Shown: positions 1 to 14,889, numbered from the stretch's first letter. The stretch: DNA of 17,500 nt from Neocallimastix lanati (nom. inval.) (GCA_016946835.1 JACVTC010000048.1:460001-477500); one strand, 5' to 3'. Translations and numbers: made by a program. Notes: generated by a model not told the origin, from the letters alone.

Positions 1-861
1 TTTTTTATTATTATATATAAAATAAATAAAATATAATTTAATAAATAATAAATAAATAATTAAATAGTATTAGTAAAATACATTTAAATATATTGAATAA
101 GAAAAAAAAAAAAGCAAAATCATTTATTATAATAGAATATAAAAAAATAATAATTTAATAAAGAAAATGAAAAACAAGATAAAAATTATTTAAATAAAAG
201 CTATAAATATATTAAATGATTAATATATACTAATATATATTTTAAAAAAAAAATAAAAAAAATAAAGTTTAATATAAGATATTTATTAAATATAAAACTT
301 TTAAAGTCGAATTCTAATTATAGAGTTAAACTTTTTATATTATATATATATATATTCTTCCACAATATACATATTATAGTATAATTTCTATTATTAATTA
401 TATATAGTATTTTTAATAATAATATTATTTTTAAAGTAAAAGTATTCCTATCAGATTGTTATTGACAATTATTAATTAATAATAATAATAATAATAAAAC
501 TTTTTAAAATAAATTTCTATGAATAAAGATTAAATATATATATATAATATTTTTTTTTTTTTTTTTTTTTTTTCATTCATTATATACATTATTATTATTA
601 TAAATAAAAAAAAAAAAAAAAAAAAAAAAAACAATTAATTTTTTAATATTTAAAAACTATCCTTTATTAATTATAATGTATATTTATTTTTAAAAATTTA
701 TATTACTTTTGATTAATTTAATTATTTACTTATATATATTATTTTTATTATAAATAATCATTTGTCATATCAAATTTATTAACCACGACAATAAACATTA
801 TTATAATTAAAACTTGAATTTTTTTTTTTTTATAAAAAAAATAAAAATAAAAAAAAAAAAA
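1..861. other. A+T-rich 5' flank of the EH-domain gene, no gene seen
   Basis: Almost pure A/T with stops in every frame on both strands; no coding region is supportable. It holds a 24-nt T run (550-573) and a 26-nt A run (606-631) about 30 nt apart, which could pair. A further T-run ends around 832, followed directly by the A-rich stretch before the start codon at 862. Dictyostelid promoters commonly combine TATA-like stretches with oligo(dT) near the start site, so the promoter of the EH gene is probably in the last few hundred bases, but no specific element can be picked out. A slightly less biased stretch lies at about 300-335 and 430-470. Confidence 0.6.
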
Positions 862-2157
862 ATGCAGAATTACAATTTAAATGCTAAAGATATTTCAAGA
901 GTATCAGGTTTTGTTGCCAATCATCCTTCAATAGCAAAAAGAGGATTACAGGCGGCAGCCTATGCTTCAGGAGATAAAGAAACAGCTAAAAAAATTGGAC
1001 AAACCAATACCAAAGATTTTGCAGATACTGCATCAAGAATTAATAAAGGTGCTACTTTTGTTTCGGAGAATCAAAGTACCATCAATAGTATAAATAATAA
1101 ATTAGATAGATTTAATTCAAATAATAATTCGAATGGTTCATCCACAATGAATAAATTTGTTAATTCGAATGCCATTTCAAATTTAAATTCAAATTCATAT
1201 TCATATTCAAATTCAAATTCAAATTCATCTACTTATAATTCTTACTCCAATGCCAATACTACGCCAATGCATAGTTCTCCAGCTTCTTCAATATCTAGTC
1301 AAGGCAATACCAAAATATCTGCTCCACCTCCATTACCAGGTCGTATTCATGGGGAGGCACAAATCTCTAGAAGTAGTACGGGCTCTTCACTTTCACAGCA
1401 CTCTTACGCTCCAGCAGCTAATGTGACTAGAAGTTTTACTGTAAATGATCATACTATTCCTGAAACAAATAGTAATAGTAGTATTCATACCAATACCAAT
1501 ACCAATATCAATACCAATACCAATACCAATGAAAGTATCAATATGAATACCACTAAATATAATAAACTACCAACAAAATCAGGTCACCAATTCGAAACCA
1601 TTACGAATGCCGATGTAGTTTCCTCACCTAAAATAATTGCAGCACCACCACCATTACCCAATCGTCCTGCTCCTTCGAAGTTGGCTCGTATTGGATCCGA
1701 AACGAATACCATGGGTGGCACGACAGTATCCGCCGCTTCTAAAGTTAATATTAAGCGTAATTCTACTCATCCACCACTACCATCGTATAATGGCTATAAC
1801 AGCAGTAGTCAAAATCGACCAATGCACACGACCCCCAATAAAATTTCAATGAAACTGATGAACGGAGAATGTGCCAATGAAATTAAGCGAGTCTTTAACA
1901 TACAAGTACCACAAGAAAACATCAGTCGCTATACCGATGTATTTAATCAAGTCTCCCAAAATAATTTTGTATTAGATTCAACGGTGAAAGCACTCTGGAT
2001 TCAATCCGGCGTTCCTAAAAATATTCTTGCCAAACTTTGGAGTTTTGTGAATCGAAAGATGGACGGTTTATTAGAGTTGTCCGAATTTATTGTTGGAATG
2101 TATTTTATTGATCAATATTTAAATGGTTATGATATTGAATCCTATTTTAAAAATTAA
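862..2157 (+). CDS. Protein with one C-terminal EH domain and proline-rich SH3-ligand motifs
   Basis: A 431-residue single-exon gene. The frame opens upstream at 814, but only with TTG followed by homopolymer; the first ATG (862) follows an A-run, as is normal in Dictyostelium. Residues 1-80 are a compact Asn-poor region with the motif GLQAAAYASGDKETAKK, which I cannot assign. Residues about 85-345 are a low-complexity Asn/Ser/Thr linker, including an Asn-Thr repeat, with PPPLPGR, PPPLPNRP and HPPLPSY motifs that look like SH3 ligands. Residues about 350-431 match an EH domain: the LW pair of the NPF-binding pocket is in AKLWSF, and the EF-hand loop NRKMDGLLELSEF keeps the central DG and the last Glu but has Asn and Lys where Asp is usual. 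EH domains bind Asn-Pro-Phe peptides in endocytic and vesicle-traffic proteins, so an adaptor role is likely. It lacks the P-loop GTPase of EHD proteins and the repeated EH domains of Eps15. EH call strong; cellular role inferred. Confidence 0.9.
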   Translation: MQNYNLNAKDISRVSGFVANHPSIAKRGLQAAAYASGDKETAKKIGQTNTKDFADTASRINKGATFVSENQSTINSINNKLDRFNSNNNSNGSSTMNKFVNSNAISNLNSNSYSYSNSNSNSSTYNSYSNANTTPMHSSPASSISSQGNTKISAPPPLPGRIHGEAQISRSSTGSSLSQHSYAPAANVTRSFTVNDHTIPETNSNSSIHTNTNTNINTNTNTNESINMNTTKYNKLPTKSGHQFETITNADVVSSPKIIAAPPPLPNRPAPSKLARIGSETNTMGGTTVSAASKVNIKRNSTHPPLPSYNGYNSSSQNRPMHTTPNKISMKLMNGECANEIKRVFNIQVPQENISRYTDVFNQVSQNNFVLDSTVKALWIQSGVPKNILAKLWSFVNRKMDGLLELSEFIVGMYFIDQYLNGYDIESYFKN

Positions 2158-2160
2158 TTA

Positions 2161-2166
2161 AATAAA
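2161..2166 (+). terminator. Possible AATAAA polyadenylation signal of the EH gene
   Basis: AATAAA lies three bases after the TAA stop at 2155-2157. Dictyostelium 3' UTRs are short and use AATAAA, so this is a reasonable signal. In DNA this A-rich the hexamer also arises by chance often, so the call is tentative. Confidence 0.35.
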
Positions 2167-2190
2167 GTATATAATATATATATAATAAAT

Positions 2191-2240
2191 TAAAATAAAA
2201 TAAAATAAAATAAAATAAAATAAAATAAAATAAAATAAAA
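2191..2240. repeat. TAAAA pentanucleotide microsatellite, ten copies
   Basis: Ten perfect head-to-tail copies of TAAAA starting about 30 nt after the EH stop codon, probably within or just past the 3' UTR. Confidence 0.9.
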
Positions 2241-2471
2241 AGGAGAATAAAAAAAAAAAAAAAAAAGGAAATAAACGAATTATATTTTTATTTATATTTT
2301 TTCTTAAAAAAAAAAAAAATCCTTCTTTGTCGATAAATTCTTTTTTTTAATATATATATTTATATAAATTTATTTAAACTATTTTTTTTTTTTTTTTTTA
2401 TTTTTTTTATTTTATTTATTATTTATTTATTCTTTTATTTTTTTCTTTTTCTTTATAATTTTACCTTTCTG

Positions 2472-2507
<36 letters not shown>

Positions 2508-2542
2508 AGAAAAGAAAAAATAATAATAATAATAATAATAAT

Positions 2543-2575
2543 GGTTAATAATAATTGTAATACTAATACTAATAC

Positions 2576-2613
<38 letters not shown>

Positions 2614-2646
2614 GTGGTTAATAATAATTGTAATACTAATACTAAT
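2543..2646. repeat. Direct repeat of a 31-nt block separated by an AAT tract
   Basis: A 31-nt block beginning GGTTAATAATAATTGTAATA occurs at 2543-2573 and again at 2616-2646, separated by an AAT-rich tract. The block is non-uniform enough that duplication is more likely than chance. No function is evident. Confidence 0.7.
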
Positions 2647-2881
2647 AATATTTAAAAATCGAAAGTCAAAAAAAAAAAAAAAAAAAAAAAAATTATATTT
2701 AATATTTTATATTTTATATTTTATAATTATATACATATATTATACGATGAAATGAAGATGTCTTTTTTTTTTTTATTTTTTTTTTTTTTTTTATTTTTAT
2801 GATTTATCTATTTATTTATTTATTTATTTTATCCCTTTTTTTTATTAAAACAACAACAATAATAATAATAATAATAATAAT

Positions 2882-2921
<40 letters not shown>

Positions 2922-3072
2922 TAATAATTAATAATAAATAAAATTGTTTTAACTAAAGGTGTTGAAGAAAGATTTATAAAAAAAAAAAAATTCATTAAAT
3001 AATAATAAAAAAAAAAAAAATAAAATAAAAAAATTAAAGATTAAAACAAAATAATAATAAAAGTATAAAAAA

Positions 3073-3103
<31 letters not shown>

Positions 3104-3403
3104 ATTATTAATAGTATTATAAAAGTTAATTATTTTTATTTAATTATTTTATATATTTATTTATTTATTTTTTATTTAAAAAAAAAAAAAAAAAGAAAAA
3201 ATTCAGAGTAATAATTTGTTTCATTTATTCATTAGTCAGGGTAATACTTTAAAGTAATAATAATAAATAAATAATAAATAAAATATTAATAAATATATAT
3301 ATAGAAATATAGATATAGATTATTGATTAAAAATAAAAAAAAAAAAAAAAAAAAAAGTTAAACAATAATGTAAATTTTATTCAATGGTATATTATTTAAT
3401 TTA

Positions 3404-3406
<3 letters not shown>

Positions 3407-3446
<40 letters not shown>
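3407..3446. repeat. T40 homopolymer
   Basis: Forty consecutive T residues, the longest homopolymer in the window. Runs like this are common in Dictyostelium intergenic DNA. The reported length could be affected by sequencing or assembly. Confidence 0.9.
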
Positions 3447-3450
<4 letters not shown>

Positions 3451-3902
3451 ATAATAATAAATATGAAAAAAAGAATAAAAATAATTAAAAACAGATATAT
3501 TTACATTTATATATATAAATATAAATATAATAAAAACAAAACAAAATAATTTAATTTTTTTATAATTAATAATTAATAATTAATAATAATTATTTAATTA
3601 TAATTATATATATTTGAATAAAAATCAAAAAAGTTAAGGTTAACGATATAAATAAAAAAAAAAAAAAAAAATAAAATAAAATAAAATAATAATAACTATA
3701 ATAAAATAATAAAGAAAGGAAGTTATGATAGATTTAATTATAATTATATGATATTATTTTATATTTTATATTAAACAATTGTTTTAATAATAATTATTAT
3801 TATTATTATTTTAATATAAAGTCAAAATAGTCAAATAAATCCTTTGAATCAATCATATATTTCATTTCATATTTATCTATTTTTTTTTTTTTTTTTAATT
3901 TT

Positions 3903-9255
<5,353 letters not shown>

Positions 9256-10106
9256 TTTATTAATATAAATGTTTAAATTTCTTTAATGATTTAATACTTT
9301 ATTTTTTTTCAGTAATATATATATATTATATTTCAAAATTTTATATAATTATTTATAATATTATTTTTATTTAAAAAAAAAAAAAAATAAAAACGAATTA
9401 TATATTTTTAATGAGAAAATGTGTTTTTATTATCATTATATTAATTTAAATTATATTAATAAATTAAATTTTTTTTTATATAATTAATGTTTATTTAAAT
9501 GTTATTGAGTATATTCATAAATTTCAAAAATATTTGTTTATAATATCATTAAAAAAAAAAAAAGAAAACAAATAAATAAATAAAATTTTATAACTATTTT
9601 ATAAGTGTTATTAATTTTGTTAATATTTTAAAATATTATATACTGAGTTATATATATTATAAATGTAAATTACTTTCATAGCTTATAAATATGAAAATAT
9701 TAATATATTAAAACATTAAATTGTTATATTGAAATGTTAAAATTATGTTTTATTTTATTTTTATTATTATTATTATTACTATTATTACAAATATATTTTT
9801 TATTCAAATATTTTATCATTTATTATTAAATAATTTTGTCATTTCATTATTGTAAAACAATTATATCAACAGTTTAAATTTATTTTTAAAAATAACTACT
9901 TTAATGATTTTTTTTTTTTTAATTTTTCACTGGCACACGGTGGGCCAAAATTTTAATTTTTAAATGTATTTATATTAATGTATATGAAATTATTTGTATT
10001 TGATAATGCTATAAAAATTAATAAAAATCTATTAATGTATTTTTATATTATAAAAATATTATATTTTAATATACATTTTTAATTATAAGTACTTTTTTGT
10101 TATTAC
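9256..10106. other. 5' flank of the kinesin gene, no gene seen
   Basis: A/T-rich upstream DNA of the kinesin gene, which is transcribed leftward from 9255. No open frame with protein-like composition on either strand. The kinesin promoter should lie in the first few hundred bases. The only compositionally distinct element is the GC-rich block at 9928-9947. Confidence 0.6.
9928..9947. promoter_or_regulatory. GC-rich pseudo-palindromic block, possible regulatory site
   Basis: CACTGGCACACGGTGGGCCA stands alone in more than 500 bases of nearly pure A/T. It has outer TGGC...GCCA arms and an inner CAC...GTG, so it is roughly dyad-symmetric. It lies about 670 nt upstream of the kinesin start and more than 6 kb from the RhoGEF start. 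A protein-binding site is plausible, but no factor can be named from the sequence. Confidence 0.35.
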
Positions 10107-10130
10107 ATGTTTATAATATCGCAATATTTC

Positions 10131-10194
<64 letters not shown>

Positions 10195-11460
10195 GTAATA
10201 AAAATTTTAATATAAATAATAGTAATAATAATAATAGAAATGATAATAATAATAATAATAATAATAGAAATAATAACAATTTTTATAGCAATGGCAATAT
10301 GACATAACAGTAATTTTAATAAAAGTTTATACTAGTAATAATATTACTATTACTATTAATAATAATAACTGGTAGTAGTATAATGGTGAAAGAAATTATA
10401 CATAATAATAGTAATATTGAAAGAAATAATGATAATAGTAATAATAATAATTATTAATTAATTAATAATTAATAATAGTAATAGAATTAGTTATAGTTCT
10501 AATTCTAATTCAAGTTCTAGTTCTAGTAACAGTAATAAATAACAATAATAGTGATAGTGATAGTAAGAGTAGTATAAAATAATAATAATAACAATTGTAA
10601 TAATTGTAATTAAAATTAAAATTTTAATAGAAATAATAGTAATAGAAATAATAATAATAAAAATAATAGAGATAATAATAATAAAAATAATAATAGAAAT
10701 AATAATAATAGTAATAATAATAATAGAAATAATAATAATAGAAATAATAATAATAGAAATAATAATAATAGAAATAATAATAATAGAAATAATAATAATA
10801 GAAATGATAATAATTTTTATAGTAATGGCAATATAACATAATAGTAATTTTAATAATAGTTTATATTAGTAATAATATTATTGTTACTATTAATAATTAT
10901 AATTAGTAGTAGTATAATGGAGAAAGAAAATGTATATAATAATAATAATAATAATAATATATCAGTAATGGTAAGAGTTATATAAACTAATAATAATAGA
11001 AAAAAAAATAGTAATAATAGTAATAATATTAATATAGTTCTTATTCTAATTCAAATACTAGTTCTAGTAACAGTAATAATAACAGTGATAATGATAATGA
11101 TAGTAAGAGTAAGTGTAGTATAAAATAATAATAATAATATATCAGTAATAGTAAGAGTAATATAAATTAATAATAATAGTAAAAAAAAAAAAAAAAAAAA
11201 AAAGTAATAATAGTAATAATTTTAATTAGAGTAATAGTAATATAAAATAGTAATAATAATAATAATAATTAGCAATAGTAATATAAAATAAGAATAAAAA
11301 AAATTGGAATAGCAATAGTAATAAATTATAGTAGTAATAACACTTGTAATGGAAATAATAATAATGATAATAGAAATAGTTATAATAATTATAAAAAAAT
11401 TAATAGTAATAATAACAGTAAAGTATAATATTAATAATAAAAATAATAATGAAACAATTA
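10107..11460. repeat. Duplicated, decayed Asn/Ser-codon-like repeat field
   Basis: AAT, AGT, GAA and TCT triplets dominate on the plus strand. A block at 10278-10395 recurs at 10812-10929 without gaps (offset 534) and few substitutions. A second block starting TAGTTCTAATTC at about 10493-10590 recurs at about 11035-11133 (offset 542). A smaller segment at about 10958-11015 recurs near 11135-11225. Between the large copies is a run of 15-nt GAAATAATAATAATA-type units (10735-10805). Frames such as 10107-10307 read as Asn/Ile runs ending NFYSNGNMT and are closed by many stops. This may be the remains of a low-complexity Asn/Ser coding segment or simply expanded microsatellite; no intact gene is present. 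Confidence 0.75.
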
Positions 11461-11560
11461 CTATAATAATAAATTTTTGTTAATTAAAAGAAAATAAATT
11501 TTATCACACAATTTCATTGAAGATTCATATTCCAATAATTATAAAAATAAATAGTAAAAT

Positions 11561-11707
11561 AATTAATAATTAATAATAAATAATAAATAATAAATAATTG
11601 AATAATTGAATAAATAAATAAATAAATAAATAATAAAGACTAATAAAGAATAGATAATAAAGAATAGATAATAAATAATGAATAATAAATAATAAATAAT
11701 AAATAAT
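11561..11707. repeat. AAT/AATA-rich simple sequence leading into the minisatellite
   Basis: Short imprecise repeats of ATAAATA, an AAATA run at about 11605-11632, and two tandem AATAAAGAATAGAT copies around 11642-11672. No coding potential. Confidence 0.6.
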
Positions 11708-12100
11708 AAAAAGAGTATTTATTAATAAATAATAAATAATAAAAAGAGTATTTATTAATAAATAATAAATAATAAAAAGAGTATTTATTAATAAATAATA
11801 AATAATAAAAAGAGTATTTATTAATAAATAATAAATAATAAATAATAAAAAGAGTATTTATTAATAAATAATAAATAATAAATAATAAAAAGAGTATTTA
11901 TTAATAAATAATAAATAATAAATAATAAAAAGAGTATTTATTAATGAATAATAAATAATAAATAATAAAAAGAGTATTTATTAATAAATAATAAATAATA
12001 AATAATAAAAAGAGTATTTATTAATAAATAATAAATAATAAATAATAAAAAGAGTATTTATTAATAAATAATAAATAATAAATAATAAATAATAATAAAT
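11708..12100. repeat. Ten-copy minisatellite with 33- and 40-bp units
   Basis: The core AAAAAGAGTATTTATTAAT (19 nt) starts at 11708, 11741, 11774, 11807, 11847, 11887, 11927, 11967, 12007 and 12047. It is followed by two AAATAAT units in the first three copies (33-nt period) and three in the following six (40-nt period); the tenth runs into a longer AAATAAT tail. The array is nearly perfect; the one change I see is an A to G in the copy starting at 11927 (at about 11946). Such homogeneity suggests recent expansion. Minus-strand frames through it are Ile/Tyr/Leu shadows. Confidence 0.95.
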
Positions 12101-12339
12101 GATAATAAATATTTTTATAATATAAATAAAAATGATATTAATAATACTATATAATATATAAAGAATAATATAAAAAAATAATATAAAAAACATATAAAAA
12201 ATAAATAAATAAATAATTGTTTTGAAAATTACAAAATAATGTTCATAATATTTATTAAAAGAAAATATATATTTATAGAATAATTATAATTATCATTAAT
12301 ATTAATTAGGAATATTATTAATGCTATGGTATTAATAGT

Positions 12340-12413
12340 ATTATTATTCATAGTTACTTTCAATTACTAAAATAATATTATTATTCATCGTTACTTTTGA
12401 TTATTAAAATAAT
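12340..12413. repeat. Tandem duplication of a 37-nt unit
   Basis: Two adjacent 37-nt copies (12340-12376 and 12377-12413), each starting ATTATTATTCAT and ending AAAATAAT, differing at four positions. Confidence 0.85.
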
Positions 12414-12444
12414 AAATATAATTTGATAGTCTTTTTAATTATTT

Positions 12445-12491
12445 ATTGTATATGAATAATAAAAATTAATTGTATATGAATAATAAAAATA
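12445..12491. repeat. Tandem duplication of a 24-nt unit
   Basis: Two adjacent copies of ATTGTATATGAATAATAAAA plus a short tail, at 12445-12468 and 12469-12491. Confidence 0.85.
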
Positions 12492-12720
12492 ATGATAAAA
12501 AATGAGTAAATTACTATAAAATAATAAATAATTTGATAAAAAAAAAATAAATTAAAATAGAGCCAAGATTTTGATAATACTAAAAAAATAGAAATTAAAA
12601 TTTTATTATAACAAATTTAATCTATTTTCTTATATAAAAGTTGATCTTTAAATATATATATACAAATATATATATAAATAAATATACATATATATATATA
12701 TAAATAATAAAATTATTAAA

Positions 12721-12770
<50 letters not shown>
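12721..12770. repeat. AAT trinucleotide microsatellite
   Basis: About 16 uninterrupted AAT units, intergenic. Confidence 0.9.
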
Positions 12771-12772
<2 letters not shown>

Positions 12773-13580
12773 TGAAAATAAAAACCAAAGATTGTTGAAT
12801 TTTATAATAAAAATAAAATAATATATATCTAAGATATATTTTTATTTTTTTGATTTTATATATATAGAAAGAAAACCTCCTCTAAAACTAAAGGATAATA
12901 AATATGAACGAAAAAAAAAAAAAAAAAAAAGATTAATTATATTATAAATAAATGAATATTACAACATAAAAATTTATTTATATATATATTTCTTTCTTGT
13001 AATATTTTTATGTATTCTCTTATTTATAAATTTAATTGAATATATTATATATTTAAATTTTATTAACTATTTTTTTCTTTTCTTAATGTTCAGAGTCAAG
13101 TTTTTTCTTTTTTCTTTTTCTTTTTAATATTTAATTTTATTTTATTTAACATTTCTATATTTTATATTTCTATATTTTTAAATTATATAATTTTTTTTTC
13201 CTTCTTTCTTTATATATATATGTATATATTACCGTTAATTAATCAGAATAAAAATAACAAGGAAAATTAAATTTTTATATATATTTTTTTCTTCTATTAA
13301 TAATATTGTATATAATATTACAATAGCTACTAATAAATCAAACCAATATTTATTCGAATAGATCTTTTATTTTTACATATGATATTTTATTTATTTTAAT
13401 AATAAAATTAAAATTTAAATTTGATTTATTAATTTCTATAAATATATATATATATATATTATTATTATTATTATTATTTTCAGATTTCTGTTATAAAAAT
13501 CAAAGATAAAAAGTTTATTATTATTAAATATTATTATTATCTTAAAAGTCTAAATAATAATAAATAATAATTTAAAAATC

Positions 13581-13582
13581 AT

Positions 13583-13632
<50 letters not shown>
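13581..13632. repeat. (ATTT)n tetranucleotide microsatellite
   Basis: Around 12-13 perfect ATTT units, followed by TTA units. Confidence 0.9.
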
Positions 13633-13653
<21 letters not shown>

Positions 13654-13698
13654 AATAAATAAAAATTATTATTAATTCCAAAAAAAAAAAAATTTTTT

Positions 13699-13736
<38 letters not shown>

Positions 13737-13738
<2 letters not shown>

Positions 13739-13880
13739 ATGTAAATGTTGACAACATTAAATTTTCCATTTGGGATTTTATGATGAATGATCTGTGCATA
13801 AATTATTGAAAGTGAACGAAAGACGATACGACAGCTTTAGAACTAAAAGTGCTAATGATGGCTATTTTAAATTTCATTAA
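13737..13880. other. Higher-GC island: gene relic or unknown ncRNA
   Basis: A sharply bounded stretch between T36 and A/T-rich DNA, clearly richer in G and C than the surrounding 4 kb. It begins with a palindrome, AATGTTG-A-CAACATT (13745-13759). Several frames look protein-like but all are short. On plus, VNVDNIKFSIWDFMMNDLC ends at a stop at 13807, and after a +2 shift RRYDSFRTKSANDGYFKFH ends at 13880. On minus, a frame containing IIYAQIIHHKIPNGKFNVV runs toward the poly-A side. None has a convincing start or splice site. The plus-strand string IKFSIWD faintly recalls the strand before the DTAG motif of Ras/Rab GTPases, but DTAG is missing. ATGATGA resembles a snoRNA box C, but no box D (CTGA) follows. 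A decayed gene fragment or an unrecognised ncRNA both fit. Confidence 0.4.
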
Positions 13881-13908
13881 CATGAATATTTATAATAATT
13901 TTAATTTT

Positions 13909-13978
13909 TTTTTTTATATTTATATATAGTATAATAAAAAAGAGTTATTTTATTATACTTTATATAAATATAAAAAAA
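13909..13978. repeat. Near-perfect inverted repeat: 31-bp stem, 8-nt loop
   Basis: Arms 13909-13939 and 13948-13978 are reverse complements with one mismatch; the loop 13940-13947 is AAGAGTTA. The inner arm contains AGTATAATAAAA, so it is not just an AT alternation. If transcribed it would form one long hairpin. It starts about 30 nt past the GC island. Confidence 0.85.
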
Positions 13979-14044
13979 TTAGAGTTATTCATTACTATTA
14001 ATTACTATTATATAATAATTATAATAATAAATAATAGAAATTTT

Positions 14045-14182
14045 TATTTGATATATTTTATATATTTTATATTATAAAAATTATAATATATATTATATAT
14101 ATTATATTTTATATTCTAATATTTATATTTTATATTTTAATATTTTATATATTTTATATATTTTATATATTTTATATATTAA
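14045..14182. repeat. TATATTTTA-type degenerate tandem array
   Basis: Imprecise 9-10 nt units of TATATTTTATAT type, most regular at 14140-14180. A low-melting-point stretch with no coding potential. Confidence 0.75.
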
Positions 14183-14889
14183 AATGATTTTTATTTTAAA
14201 TTTAATAGAATTTAAGGTTTGTTATCGTTTAGATTTTTAATATTTAAATTGGTTCAAATTGTTATTTATATTCAAAATAATTATTAATAAAGTTTAACAA
14301 TGGTAGGACAAAAATAGTTAAATTAATTAATAAAAAATCATGATATAACTTTAATATATTTTATTTATTATAAATAATATATTAATTTCATAAAAAAATA
14401 GTTGGTAGCCAATATATTAGCTTATATATAAAATTTTATAGAAATAAAGCTTTTATATTGAATATAATATATTGATAATCTATTATAAATATATATTATA
14501 AATATAAAAATTATATATTCTAAGTATATTTATTATTATATATTGGTATTGTTTAATTAAATATTAAGAAATGATATAATAAATCTTTTTTTATTTTCAT
14601 CAAAGAATATATATATGAAATTAAAATAATATGAATATTTTATTAACTATGATTAATATAATATAATAGAATAGAATAGAATAGAATAGAATATATATTA
14701 AGGAATTAATTTATTTTTATTAAATGGTTGTTTTTATTTAAGTAAAATTAAATAATTTATACTTATAATATTAAATATAATATATATATGATATTGATTG
14801 TATTAAAATTAATTGAAATGACTTCAAGTGGTCCATAAAAGGAATGAAGAGTCCAATTAATCATTTTCTATAAGGAATAATTTTAAGTA

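Larger units (their letters stand above)
2158..3902. other. Convergent intergenic region, simple repeats only
   Basis: Lies between the 3' ends of the EH gene (+) and the kinesin gene (-). It consists of homopolymer runs (A32 at 2475-2506, T40 at 3407-3446), AAT and TTTA microsatellites and a TAAAA array. No frame longer than a few dozen codons looks like protein. Slightly more complex stretches occur at about 3200-3250 and 3810-3870; the latter is just past the kinesin stop and is probably its 3' untranslated region. No RNA gene was recognised. Confidence 0.6.
12101..13736. other. Gene-free A/T-rich stretch with short tandem duplications
   Basis: No frame on either strand looks like protein. 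Contents: the tandem duplications at 12340-12413 and 12445-12491, an AAT microsatellite (12721-12770), an (ATTT)n run (13581-13632), a TTA run near 13460-13480, and T36 at 13701-13736. Slightly less biased patches near 12555-12650, 12860-12905 and 13075-13115 are too short to interpret. Confidence 0.6.

Noticed and set aside
814-861. N-terminal extension of the EH protein from 814
   Set aside because: Begins with TTG, not ATG, and encodes only Phe and Lys from homopolymer runs.
1637-1852. Alternative plus frame inside the EH gene
   Set aside because: Shadow of the correct frame, which has recognisable motifs throughout.
10107-10307. Frame of 66 codons starting MFIISQYF
   Set aside because: Almost only Asn and Ile from AAT/ATT runs; no conserved sequence and its duplicate copy is closed by stops.
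10624-10839. Minus-strand Tyr-rich frame
   Set aside because: Complement of the AATAATAGA repeats; no start context and no real protein composition.
11981-12193. Minus-strand Ile/Tyr/Leu frame
   Set aside because: Generated by the minisatellite; no independent support.
13815-13845. U6 snRNA-like ACGATAC
   Set aside because: Only seven bases match; the ACAGAGA element and the rest of U6 are absent.
13775-13862. Box C/D snoRNA in the GC island
   Set aside because: ATGATGA could be box C, but there is no CTGA box D at a suitable distance and no terminal stem.
14200-14275. Possible tRNA ending at GGTTCAAATTG
   Set aside because: Only the T-loop-like string fits; there is no A-box, no acceptor stem and no cloverleaf.
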